Below are positions 55,819-64,000 of a DNA stretch of 64,000 nucleotides, piece after piece (position 1 is the first letter of the stretch; every line of letters begins with the position of its first letter). A program made the position numbers and the translations under genes. Origin of the DNA: Palsa-883 sp963826975 (lineage in GTDB: Bacteria > Pseudomonadota > Alphaproteobacteria > Acetobacterales > Acetobacteraceae); contig CAWGZJ010000011.1 of NCBI GenBank assembly GCA_963826975.1, forward strand, positions 558,001 to 622,000, given 5' to 3'. The notes under the pieces are model-generated. The model was not told the origin of the DNA. It ran no database searches and was given only the letters and a program-made list of their open reading frames with translations.

Positions 55819-55989
55819 TGGGTATCACCGGCGAGTTGATCATTCGGGCGCATGGTGTGACTCGGGCAGTGTGACTTGAGTGGTGTGACGCGGGTCGCGT
55901 AATCGGCCCGACGCGTTCGGCATCCAGATCATGCTGCACGTCCGGAATAGGTGCGTTCGAGGCTCGATTAGCCCCAGCCCGCGCAGCGC

Positions 55990-56964
55990 TCAGCCCAGCC
56001 CGCGCAGCGCCTCCCCCAGCCGGACCTGTCGCGCCCGCCGAGGGCCGCGCGCGACGGACATCGACAGGTCCAGCTCCCCCAGCACATGGCCAATCGCAGC
56101 GTCGGCCGCGGGTCCGTGCGCATCCAGGTGCCCGCGCACGCGCGCCAGCAACTCCGCGGTCAGCAACCGCAGCCCAATCAGGCGGGCGCTCTCGTCCGCC
56201 AAACGCCCCTCGTCGAGCGCGTCGGCGATCGCCTCTGCGCCGCCCGCCAACACCGCGGTCAACGCCGCCAATCCACCCAGCGACAAGGTAGCCTCCGTCG
56301 TCGGCACCCCGGTCGCCAGCCGGGTCAGCAAATAACGCAACGCGCCGGCCAGCTTCGACAGTCCGACCGCGTCCTCCACATCGCGGAACGGCAGCGCCAT
56401 CGTTTCGTAGGCGCGACCGGGCGGACCCAGCAGCGCCTCGCGCGGCAGCCGACACGCGTCGAGTGCCAATACGCAATGACGGTCGTCGCGCATGCCTTCC
56501 ATCGGGCTGAGCGTCAGCCCCGGCGTTTCGCGCGGCACCAGGAAGGCGCTGTAGCGTTTGCGCTCCCCGTCGATCGCACTGATCGCCAGCACAATGAAAT
56601 GCGAGGCATCCGGCCCATTGCTGACCCAGGCCTTGCGACCCGTGATGCGAACGCCATCGCCGTCCGGCTCCGCTCGCGTGGTCAGATGCTTCGGATGCGC
56701 ACCGACACCCGGCTCCGAGATCGCAACGGCCAACAGCGCATCGCCGCGCGCCAGGCGTGGCAGCAGCGCGGCACGTTGCGCTTCGTTGCCGAAGCCGATG
56801 ACAAAGAACCGCGCCACCACCTGACGGCCAACCCAGGCGCCGGCTTCATCCAGCCGCCCGGTGCGCTCGGCCAGCGCCGCGGCCGCGCGTGCGATCGCGC
56901 CGTAGCCGCGCGGATCGGCCGGATCAAGGCCGATCGGGAACATATCGTGTGGGACCGCACACAT
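55990..56964 (-). CDS. Acyl-CoA dehydrogenase family protein
   Basis: A 324-residue flavoprotein of the acyl-CoA dehydrogenase fold, short for the family (usually ~380), mainly because the N-terminal helical domain is reduced. The FAD/substrate block AISEPGVGAHPKHLTTRAEP and the KAWVSNGPDASHFIVLA strand are clear. The C-terminal helical domain (RDVEDAVGLSKLAGALRYLL) is present, but I cannot identify the catalytic Glu. Start ATG 56964 or 56943 both fit. Substrate unknown. Confidence 0.8.
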   Translation of the reverse strand: MCAVPHDMFPIGLDPADPRGYGAIARAAAALAERTGRLDEAGAWVGRQVVARFFVIGFGNEAQRAALLPRLARGDALLAVAISEPGVGAHPKHLTTRAEPDGDGVRITGRKAWVSNGPDASHFIVLAISAIDGERKRYSAFLVPRETPGLTLSPMEGMRDDRHCVLALDACRLPREALLGPPGRAYETMALPFRDVEDAVGLSKLAGALRYLLTRLATGVPTTEATLSLGGLAALTAVLAGGAEAIADALDEGRLADESARLIGLRLLTAELLARVRGHLDAHGPAADAAIGHVLGELDLSMSVARGPRRARQVRLGEALRGLG

Positions 56965-57197
56965 GCCCGGCAGTGTAGACCGGGCTGATGTCGCGTCACA
57001 GGAGCGGCGCCACAGACAGTTCAACCAGGGCGGGCCCACCGCACACCTCGCCCGCGCTTACGGGCTTGGGCCGCGAAGAGCGGACCAAGGTCGAGGCGCG
57101 AAGCGACGAGGGTGAGGGAGGCGCCGTGGCACGACCCTCACCCGCCGTGCTCCGCTCGCCGGCGTACTACTACCCTGACGAACCCAGCCGCGCGCCC

Positions 57198-58632
57198 CTA
57201 CAACCCCGCCTGAGTCACGAACTTGGTGTTCAGATACGCCTCGATCGCCTCCGACCCACCTTCCGACCCATAGCCGGAATCCTTCACGCCCCCAAACGGC
57301 ACCTCGGGCAGCGCCAGACCCAGATGATTGATCGTGATCATTCCGGCTTCAACCGAATTCGCAATCGCGTGCGCCGTCTTCGCCGAGCGCGTAAACGCAT
57401 ACGACGCCAGCCCGAACGGCAACCGGTTCGCCTCAGTCACCACCTCATCAAAACTCGAGAACGCCGAGATCACCGCCAACGGACCGAACGGCTCCTCGTT
57501 CATCACCCGCGCGTCCTTCGGCACGTCGGTCACCACCGTCGGCTCGAAGAAATTGCCCTTGTTGCCAATACGATTGCCCCCGGTGCGCAGCGTCGCGCCG
57601 TGCTTCACCGCGTCGCCAATGAATGCCTCCATCGCGACGATGCGGCGCGGATTGGCCAGCGGGCCCATCGTCGTCGCCTTGTCCAGCCCATCGCCCACCT
57701 TCGCCGCCTTGGCGTGGACGACGAACTTGTCCACAAAACTGTCGTACACCTTCTCCTGCACCAGGAACCGCGTCGGCGACACGCAGACCTGCCCGGCATT
57801 GCGGAATTTTTGGAACGCCAGCAGCTTCGAGGCGAGATCGACATCCGCGTCATCGAACACGATCGCCGGCGCGTGTCCGCCCAGCTCCATCGTCACCCGC
57901 TTCATGTGCGCCCCAGCCAGCGCAGCAAGCTGCTTGCCCACCACGGTCGACCCGGTGAACGACATCTTGCGGATGATCGGGTGCGGAATGAGATATTCAG
58001 AGATCTCGGCCGGCACGCCATACACCAGCCCGATCACACCCGCCGGCACACCGGCATCGGCAAAGCAACGGATCAACTCGGCCGGCGACGCAGGCGTCTC
58101 CTCCGGCGCCTTGACGATGATCGAGCACCCCGCGGCCAGCGCCGCCGACAGCTTGCGCACCACCTGGTTGATCGGGAAATTCCACGGCGTGAACGCCGCG
58201 ACCGGCCCGACCGGCTCCTTCACCACGAGTTGGTACACGCCCTCCGCGCGGGCCGGAATGACGCGCCCGTAGGCGCGGCGCGCTTCCTCGGCGAACCAGT
58301 CGATGACGTCGGCACCGGCCAGCGTCTCGCCCTTGGCCTCGGCCAGCGGCTTGCCCTGCTCCATGGTCAGCAGCATGGCGATCGCGTCGGCCCGCTCGCG
58401 CAGCAGGTTGGCGGCCTTCCGCATCACTTTCGAGCGATCAAAGGCGGACACCTTGCGCCACGCCTTGAAGCCCTTGTCCGCTGCCTGTAGTGCGCGGTCG
58501 AGGTCAGCGCGGCTCGGCGTGCGCCACGCTGCCAATTGCCTCGCCGGTCGCCGGGTTGACCACCGGCAGGCTGCGGCCGTCTGCGGCTTTGCTCCAAGCC
58601 CCGTCAATGAACAGTTGGATATTTGGATACAT
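57198..58632 (-). pseudogene. Aldehyde dehydrogenase, split by a 1-base frameshift
   Basis: An NAD(P)-aldehyde dehydrogenase of the succinate-semialdehyde type. The N-terminus (MYPNIQLFIDGAWSKAADGR, then VVNPATGEAIGSVAHAEPR) starts at ATG 58632 and ends at a stop at 58504-58506. The remainder is in the next frame: TPWNFPINQVVRKLSAAL, MELGGHAPAIVF with the general-base Glu, and NAGQVCVSPTRF with the catalytic Cys. A surplus base near 58510 joins them into a ~477-residue enzyme. The same +1 type as in kdsA and rel/spoT, so an artefact is likely. Confidence 0.88.
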
Positions 58633-58863
58633 GGCGTGATCCTCGATCATGGTTGGCCTTCGCACCGGCGGTATATGAGCGCCGGCCGACCGGACACAAC
58701 CGACCCCCCGGGCTGACCCCGCCGGGCTGACAATCGTCGTATCCTGTCGGATATGACGATCCTGGCCCTTCCCGCATCGTGCGACAAGCGCGCCCCTGTC
58801 GGCGCGTCCGTGTCAGAGGCGCATGGTCCAAGGCTGATCGCACGACATCACAGGAGATCCGTC

Positions 58864-59841
58864 ATGCAAACCCACGCATTCGGCAAGCTGCCACCGGTAT
58901 CCACGTTGACCTTGGGCGGCGGCGGCCTGGGCATGTTGTGGGGCAAGACCACCTTCGACGAATGCGTTGCCACGGTCCACGCCGCCGTCGGCGACGGCAT
59001 CACGCTGCTGGACCTGGCGCCGCGCTACGGCGACGGCAAGGCTGAGGAAGTTGTCGGCGCCGCCTTCAACGGCAAACTGCCGCCCGGGGTTCGCGTCACC
59101 AGCAAATGCAACCTCGGCAATGCCGATCCTGCCGATATCGAAACAGTCATGCGCCGCTCCATCGAGGAAAGCCTGCGGCGCCTGCATCTGGCAAAACTCG
59201 ACTTGTTCTTCCTGCACTCCAACATCGTGCCCGACGCGGTCTTCATTGCCCGCAGTCCGGGCGACGCGGCCGCACGCATGACGCCCTATGCCGTTTTCGC
59301 GAATCACGTCCGCCCATTGTTTGAACGTTTCGTGGCCGAAGGATTGATCGGCGCCTGGGGCATCACCGGTATCGGCCACCCCGACACCATAATCCGCGTG
59401 CTCGGCGAGCGCCCGGCGCCCGCCGCGGTGCAGTGCATCGCCAACCTGCTCGACTCGCCCGGCGGCCTCAAATTCTTCGACGGTCCCGCCAAGCCGCGCG
59501 CCGTGATTGCCGCCGCCCGAGCCAACGGTGTCGGTGTCATGGGCATCCGGGCCGTCCAGGCCGGCGCGCTGACCGCCGCGATCGACCGAGACCTGCCGCC
59601 GGATCACCCGGAAGTACTGGATTATGCCCGTGCCGCCGGCTTCCGCCACCTGTGCGCGGAAGCCGGCGCCAACCCCGCGGTCATCGCGCACCGCTACGCG
59701 CTGTCGCTCGATATCGACACACTCGTGCTGGGTGTGAAGAACCGCCAGGAACTGGCCGACTGCGTGGCCGCCGCGCACGCCGGTACGCTCGGCGTCGATC
59801 TGATCGCTCGGATCGATGCATTGGTGGCGGCCGCGCGGTAG
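58864..59841 (+). CDS. Aldo/keto reductase
   Basis: A 325-residue (beta/alpha)8 NADPH-dependent oxidoreductase. Active-site residues are suggested by LLDLAPRYGDGKAEE (Asp and Tyr), VTSKCNLG (Lys) and FFLHSNI (His). The ending LGVKNRQELADCVAA is the usual cofactor-binding region. AGGAG lies about 9 nt before ATG 58864, which is preferred to earlier in-frame starts. Substrate unknown; divergent from the aldehyde dehydrogenase gene. Confidence 0.88.
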   Translation: MQTHAFGKLPPVSTLTLGGGGLGMLWGKTTFDECVATVHAAVGDGITLLDLAPRYGDGKAEEVVGAAFNGKLPPGVRVTSKCNLGNADPADIETVMRRSIEESLRRLHLAKLDLFFLHSNIVPDAVFIARSPGDAAARMTPYAVFANHVRPLFERFVAEGLIGAWGITGIGHPDTIIRVLGERPAPAAVQCIANLLDSPGGLKFFDGPAKPRAVIAAARANGVGVMGIRAVQAGALTAAIDRDLPPDHPEVLDYARAAGFRHLCAEAGANPAVIAHRYALSLDIDTLVLGVKNRQELADCVAAAHAGTLGVDLIARIDALVAAAR

Positions 59842-59847
59842 TCCATT

Positions 59848-59905
59848 CTCCCCCTTCCCTTGAGGGCTTTGGCCGCGAAGCGGACGAAGGTTGGGGGGAG
59901 GGGTC
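59848..59905. repeat. Degenerate 'ccctccccttgaggg' repeat
   Basis: Starts 'ctcccccttcccttgaggg', is interrupted by 'ctttggccgcgaagcggacg', then resumes 'aaggttggggggaggggtc'. It lies between convergent genes. Confidence 0.65.
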
Positions 59906-59941
59906 GAACGCGCAAAAAAAGCACTGAAGCGGATCAATCCG

Positions 59942-61207
59942 TTACGCACCCGCCTCCACCGCCCACCTCGTCATCACCGCGCAGCCGGCGGCGAAATCCT
60001 CCATCCGCATCGCCTCGTGCGGATTATGACTGCCGTTCTGATTGCGCACGAACAGCATCGCCGCCGGCACCCCGGCCTGCGCGAACGCCGCCGCATCGTG
60101 TCCGCCGCCCGAGGCCATCGCGCGATAAGCGATCCCACTAGCCTGCGCCGCGCGCGCCAGCCCGTCTTGCAACGCCACATCCATCGGGCTGGGCAAGCTG
60201 CCGGTCTCGGCGCCCAACTCGAAGCGCACGCCGCGCCGTGCCTCGATCGCCGCGATCAGCCGGTGCAACTCGGAAAACATCGCGTCCACGCTGGCGGACT
60301 GCACGCTGCGCAGGTCGAGCTGGAAGCGCGCCTCGCCGGGGATCTTGGTGAAACCGGCCTCCGCCGTGGTCGCCAGCACGCAGAAGGTGCAGACCAACTC
60401 ATGCCCCTGCGCCTCCAGCGCGCCCCAGTGCTCGTCCAGCCGGTGTGCCAGTTCAGCCAGCGCGATCGCGGCGTCCGCCCGATAGCGCCGTGGTGTCGCG
60501 CCGGAGTGGTTGTATTCGCCCAGCACCCGCGCCGCCCGCAGCCGCCGAGACCCGGGAATACCGGTGACGATCCCGACGGAAATTTCCTCGGCGTCCAGCA
60601 CCGGACCCTGCTCGATGTGCAGTTCCAGATACGCGGCGACCGAAGCCGGCGGCAAGAGACATCCGCCCGCCGCCACCGCCTCTGGATCGAATCCCATCTC
60701 GCCCATGTGCTGCCCAAGCGTCCGCCCGGTGTCCATTCGTTTCACGTCCAGCACCGCGGCCGGCAGCCGCCCCAGCGCCGCGTGGCTGCCCGGATACGAG
60801 GTCGGAAACCAGGCACCGGCTTCCTCCGCGCGGATCGCCAACACGGTGATGTCGCGCCCGGGCACAAAGCCCGCCTGGCGCAGCCCCGCGACAGTGGCGA
60901 TCCCGGCCAGCACCCCCGCGGCGCCGTCGAAGTTCCCGCCCTGCGGCACGGAATCCAGGTGACTGCCCAGCACAATCCGCTTCGCCGTGCGATCCGTCCC
61001 AGGCAGCGTCATCAGCATGTTGCCGGCGGGGTCGACCGCGATCTCCAGCCCCAACGCCTCCGCCTCCGCACGCACCAGGTCGTGCGCGCACTGCTCGCCC
61101 GGGCCATAAGCGTCGCGCGTCACCCCGACACCGTCGAAGCTGGCCTCGCGCAGCGCATCAAACAGGCGGGCGGCAAGTTCCACATCAGGGGTCAGGTTGG
61201 CGCGCAT
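59942..61207 (-). CDS. Zn-dependent M20 amidase (N-carbamoyl amino acid hydrolase/allantoate type)
   Basis: A 421-residue M20-family hydrolase. Metal ligands are visible in LGSHLDSVPQGGNFDGAAG (His and Asp), EEAG (Glu), LELHIEQGPVLD (His), and the final GSHNPHE (His). The internal dimerisation domain carries EYNHSGATP. Such enzymes release carbamoyl or amide groups from N-carbamoyl amino acids, allantoate or ureidoglycine-like compounds. ATG 61207 gives the standard start. It is followed upstream by a large palindrome and two dehydrogenase genes. Confidence 0.88.
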   Translation of the reverse strand: MRANLTPDVELAARLFDALREASFDGVGVTRDAYGPGEQCAHDLVRAEAEALGLEIAVDPAGNMLMTLPGTDRTAKRIVLGSHLDSVPQGGNFDGAAGVLAGIATVAGLRQAGFVPGRDITVLAIRAEEAGAWFPTSYPGSHAALGRLPAAVLDVKRMDTGRTLGQHMGEMGFDPEAVAAGGCLLPPASVAAYLELHIEQGPVLDAEEISVGIVTGIPGSRRLRAARVLGEYNHSGATPRRYRADAAIALAELAHRLDEHWGALEAQGHELVCTFCVLATTAEAGFTKIPGEARFQLDLRSVQSASVDAMFSELHRLIAAIEARRGVRFELGAETGSLPSPMDVALQDGLARAAQASGIAYRAMASGGGHDAAAFAQAGVPAAMLFVRNQNGSHNPHEAMRMEDFAAGCAVMTRWAVEAGA

Positions 61208-61277
61208 GACAGGCTCCGGCTGGGAGACCTCAGCCTGCCGCGCCGCCGCCCCCTTCCGCAACCACCAAGCATCGGCG

Positions 61278-61608
61278 ATACAACGCCATCGCGCGAAGCA
61301 AGGCCGGGGCTTTGCCCCGGACCCCACCAAGGGGCTCTGCCCCTTGGAACCCCGCCAAGGGCGGAGCCCTTGGAACCCTTCACTTGGTTGGGGTGAGGGA
61401 GGGGGGACCGGGCCGGCTGGGCTGCCGCCATCACACCGGCACGCCGCCGGTGTGATGGCGGCAGCCCAGCCGGCCCGGTCCCCCCTCCCTCACCCCAACC
61501 AAAATGGATGGATCCAGAGGCTCCGCCTCTGGTGGGGGTCCAGGGGGCAAAGCCCCCTGGCGGGTTTCAGGGCAGCGCCCTGACTTGCTTCACGCGATGG
61601 CGTTGTAT
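61278..61608. repeat. Composite palindromic element with terminal inverted repeats
   Basis: Ends 61278-61302 and 61584-61608 are imperfect 25-bp inverted repeats ('atacaacgccatcgcg', 'gaagcaag'). Inside lie 'gggcaaagccc'-type palindromes and a central perfect hairpin. Parts match the elements at 45246-45310 and 45876-45955. It has no ORF of its own and looks like a miniature, non-autonomous repeat. Confidence 0.75.
61384..61502. repeat. Perfect 57-bp-armed hairpin
   Basis: Arms 61384-61440 and 61446-61502 are exact complements with a 5-nt loop (acgcc). It is the longest perfect palindrome in the window. Confidence 0.9.
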
Positions 61609-61636
61609 CGACGGCGTCGGGATGGGGGGAGGGGGC

Positions 61637-62605
61637 ATGAGGCCACGTCTGGTGCTAGCTGCGCTGATGCCGCGCGATGTGATTGCGCGCGCCCGGAACG
61701 AGTTCGATGCGCTGGTTGCACCCGGTCCCGCCGACATGACGGCGGACGAGGTCATCGCCGCCGCCACCGCGCACCGCGCCGACGCGATCCTGTTCGTCAA
61801 CACGTTGCCGTTGACTGCGCCGGCGATTTCCCGGCTGCCCACCAGCGTGCGGGTCGGCGCCACCAGCAGCGTCGGTTACGACCATATCGACGTCGCCGCG
61901 GCGAAGGCACGCGGGCTGGTGGTGACCAACACGCCCGGTGTGCTGAGCGACTGCACCGCCGACTTCGCCTTCATGATGCTGCTGGCCGCCGCGCGCCGCG
62001 CCTATGAGTATGACGCGATCATGCGCCGCGGTTGGCGCTACCGCATCGGCCAGGGCGATATGCTCGGCGTGCGGGTCAGCGGCAAGACGCTCGGCCTGCT
62101 GGGCATGGGCGGCGTCGGCGGGGCCATGGCGCGGCGTGCGCGCGGCTTCGACATGCGGGTTTTGTATCACTCCCGCAACCGCCTGCCGCCCAAGCGGGAG
62201 AATGGCGCGGCGTATTTCGCCGACTTCCGCGCCATGCTGCCGCATTGCGACTTCCTGTCGCTGCACGCCCCCGCGACGCTGGCCACCGACAGGATCATCA
62301 ACGCGCGGACGCTGGCCCTGCTGCCGCGAGGCGCCGTTCTGGTGAACGTCGCGCGCGGCGGCCTGGTGGACGAGGACGCGCTATACGACGCGCTGACCAG
62401 TGGCCAGCTTTTCGCTGCCGGCCTGGATGTCTTCCGCACCGAGCCGGACTTCGACACGCGCTTCGCTGCCTTGCCGAACGTGATCCTGTCGCCGCATATC
62501 GGCTCCGGCTCGGTGGAGACGCGCAACGCCATGGGGTACCGCGCGTTGGACAACGTTGCCGCCGTGCTTGACGGGCGCGGGCCGATCGACCCGCTTTGGA
62601 CCTGA
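61637..62605 (+). CDS. D-2-hydroxyacid dehydrogenase (glyoxylate/hydroxypyruvate reductase type)
   Basis: A 322-residue NAD(P)-dependent dehydrogenase. The cofactor loop GLLGMGGVGGAMA and the catalytic Arg (VNVARGGLVDEDAL), Glu (RTEPDF) and His (LSPHIGSGS) are readable. The opening MRPRLVLAALMP and VGYDHIDVAAAKARG fit the glycerate-dehydrogenase branch. ATG 61637 follows a GGAGGGGG tract; earlier frame sequence is palindromic repeat. A paralogue follows after 37 bp. Confidence 0.9.
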   Translation: MRPRLVLAALMPRDVIARARNEFDALVAPGPADMTADEVIAAATAHRADAILFVNTLPLTAPAISRLPTSVRVGATSSVGYDHIDVAAAKARGLVVTNTPGVLSDCTADFAFMMLLAAARRAYEYDAIMRRGWRYRIGQGDMLGVRVSGKTLGLLGMGGVGGAMARRARGFDMRVLYHSRNRLPPKRENGAAYFADFRAMLPHCDFLSLHAPATLATDRIINARTLALLPRGAVLVNVARGGLVDEDALYDALTSGQLFAAGLDVFRTEPDFDTRFAALPNVILSPHIGSGSVETRNAMGYRALDNVAAVLDGRGPIDPLWT

Positions 62606-62642
62606 ACCCGTTTGGAACTGACCCACCTTGGAGCTGAGATAA

Positions 62643-63596
62643 ATGGCCAAGCCGATCCTGCTGGTAACGCGCCGCCTGCCGCCGGCGGTGGAGGCGCGCG
62701 CGGCGCGTGACTACGACGCGAGGCTGACCGGTTCCGACACGCCGATCCTGAATGTTCTGGCGCGCGCCGCCGGCGCCGCCGCGGTGCTGACCTGTCCGGG
62801 AGATGTGTTTGATGCAGCACTGATCGGCGCGTTGCCGGACAGCGTGAAGGTGATCGCCACCTTCAGCGTCGGCTACGATCATATTGATGTCGGCGCGGCC
62901 ACCGCGCGCGGCATCGCGGTGTGCAACACTCCGGACGTGCTCAGCCTGGCCACCGCCGAAGCCGCCCTCCTGCTGATCCTGGCTGCTTCGCGCCGCGCCG
63001 GCGAGGGCGAGCGGATGATCCGCGCCGGTCGCTGGCAGGGCTGGGCGCCGACGCAGTTGCTGGGGGTCGGCGCGGCGGGCCGCCGGCTGGGTATATTCGG
63101 CATGGGCCGTATCGGGCGGGAGCTGGCGCGGCTCGCCAGCGGCATCGGCATGACCATCCACTACCGCGACGTGACGCGCCTGCCGCCGGCGCTGGAGGCC
63201 GGCGCGATCTATCACGACACCGACGCCGGTTTCCTGGCGGTGTGCGACGTGCTGAGTCTGAACGCGCCCGGCGGCGAATCCACGCGGCACTGGCTGAACG
63301 CCGAACGCATCGCGCAATTGCCGGGGGGTGCCGTGGTGGTGAACGCCGCGCGCGGCTCGCTGGTGGACGACGCGGCGCTGATCCCCGCGCTGCGCACCGG
63401 GCAGGTCGGCTTCGCCGGGCTGGATGTGTACGACGGCGAACCGAAGGTAAATCCGGGCTATCTGGACCTGGAGAACGTCGTGCTGCTGCCGCATCTCGGC
63501 AGCGCAACGATTGCGACGCGCGACGCGATGGGCTTCCTGGCGCTGGAGGGCATCGACGCGGTGCTGCGTGGCGAGCGGCCGAAGAACCTGGTCTGA
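62643..63596 (+). CDS. D-2-hydroxyacid dehydrogenase, second paralogue
   Basis: A 317-residue enzyme of the same family. LGIFGMGRIGRELA binds the cofactor; VNAARGSLVDDAAL supplies Arg, DGEPKVNPGY the Glu and LPHLGSAT the His. It shares VGYDHIDV with the upstream gene but is diverged elsewhere, so substrate specificity probably differs. Spacing suggests one transcript with the first dehydrogenase. Confidence 0.9.
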   Translation: MAKPILLVTRRLPPAVEARAARDYDARLTGSDTPILNVLARAAGAAAVLTCPGDVFDAALIGALPDSVKVIATFSVGYDHIDVGAATARGIAVCNTPDVLSLATAEAALLLILAASRRAGEGERMIRAGRWQGWAPTQLLGVGAAGRRLGIFGMGRIGRELARLASGIGMTIHYRDVTRLPPALEAGAIYHDTDAGFLAVCDVLSLNAPGGESTRHWLNAERIAQLPGGAVVVNAARGSLVDDAALIPALRTGQVGFAGLDVYDGEPKVNPGYLDLENVVLLPHLGSATIATRDAMGFLALEGIDAVLRGERPKNLV

Positions 63597-63712
63597 TAAC
63601 CGCCGTCCGAATGATCGAACCTTCCGCCGTGCCCCCCGTCATGCCGGCGCATGCCCATAGGCGCTAAAAATTTCCCCTTGCGTCCGGGAATCCTCTCAAA
63701 TTCAAACATCGG

Positions 63713-64000
63713 ATGACACCCGATTCGCTGCTGAACGACGACTGGACCCGCACCATCGAGCGGCTCGGCGGAGCCGAGGCGCTGGCGAGCAGTGCCCGCG
63801 ACACCCAGGCGTTCGCCTGGGGGCGCAAGGTCCGCACGCCGATAGTTCTGCTGCGGTTGGTGCTCGCCTACTGCCTGGGCGAATGGGGGCTGCGCTCGAC
63901 CACGGCCTGGGCCACCGCCATCGGTTTGGTCGATATCTCCAACGTCGCTCTGCTCTATCGGCTGCGGCGGTGCGGCGATTGGCTGGCCCTGCTGGTCGGC
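63713..64000 (+). CDS. IS4-family transposase, N-terminal part (runs off the window)
   Basis: The frame is open from ATG 63713 to the right edge (96 codons). DDWTRTIERLGGAEALASSA, AFAWGRKVRTPIVLLRLVLA and LRSTTAWATAIGLVDISN are typical of the IS4-family N-terminal domain. It could be the intact relative of the C-terminal remnant at 45439-45871. The left IS end should lie in 63640-63712. Confidence 0.8.
   Translation, partial: MTPDSLLNDDWTRTIERLGGAEALASSARDTQAFAWGRKVRTPIVLLRLVLAYCLGEWGLRSTTAWATAIGLVDISNVALLYRLRRCGDWLALLVG

Noticed and set aside
1..64000. rRNA, tRNA and replication origin
   Set aside because: No cloverleaf, rRNA-like sequence or DnaA-box cluster was seen by eye. A tRNAscan or Infernal run would be decisive.

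Overview
This is a high-GC stretch of a Gram-negative chromosome. It looks like an alphaproteobacterium of the Rhodospirillales, most likely Acetobacteraceae. The basis is gene content and order: pyrG ahead of kdsA, rpoZ followed by a bifunctional Rel/SpoT and acpS, lepB-rnc-era, recO-parC, an Smo-type polyol ABC operon, and HAMP chemoreceptors. GTG and TTG starts and 4-nt stop/start overlaps are common. No rRNA, tRNA or CRISPR array was seen.

Layout. 1-10100: the 3' end of pyrG, then a BT1-type transporter, a DUF1800/DUF1501/NHL-propeller trio and a porin, followed by kdsA (with a single-base frameshift) and a YjbR-like gene. The block from 318 to 8582 separates pyrG from kdsA. 10200-12600: two overlapping small genes (one with a stop at codon 3) and an HtrA protease. 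12841-21125: a polyol catabolic cluster with a SorC regulator, periplasmic binding protein, two permeases, an ATPase and a GatDH-like SDR on the minus strand, and a convergent FGGY pentulose kinase. 21126-28640: an accessory region with dispersed repeats, a 1060-residue protein carrying a PI3/PI4-kinase-like catalytic core behind a Ser/Thr/Pro-rich repeat region, a small partner ORF, a lineage-type hypothetical protein, and a 1.7 kb repeat array just before rpoZ. 28643-32137: rpoZ, rel/spoT (frameshifted) and acpS behind a TGATCA-repeat array. 32249-34132: an intradiol dioxygenase and an amide/branched-chain amino acid-type binding protein. 34577-45172: parC, recO, a small membrane protein, an MFS permease, a metallophosphoesterase, a repeat-built membrane protein, then era, rnc and lepB. 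45246-47836: a dead IS4 transposase flanked by a dispersed repeat, and an ABC exporter with two frameshifts. 48102-52189: two chemoreceptors with almost identical signalling domains. 52466-63596: metabolic genes (lipoprotein, MetY-type sulfhydrylase, DsbA/FrnE oxidoreductase, short HPF, acyl-CoA dehydrogenase, frameshifted aldehyde dehydrogenase, aldo/keto reductase, M20 carbamoylase, two D-2-hydroxyacid dehydrogenases). An IS4-type transposase runs off the right end.

How the genes work together. The polyol cluster forms a complete route: import, oxidation to a ketose, phosphorylation. rpoZ, rel and acpS, together with lepB-rnc-era and recO-parC, are housekeeping blocks. The DUF1800/DUF1501/NHL trio and the kinase pair are the least understood coherent units. 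Four otherwise intact genes each carry a single inserted base. That pattern fits sequence or assembly error better than four independent gene losses.

Repeats are prominent. At least five dispersed families occur (a 'gtcgtggat' hairpin, a 'ccctccccttgaggg' palindrome, a 'cacggag' inverted repeat, a 'gggcaaagccc' palindrome, and a short 'attgacccacc' motif), plus many local tandem arrays both inside and between genes.
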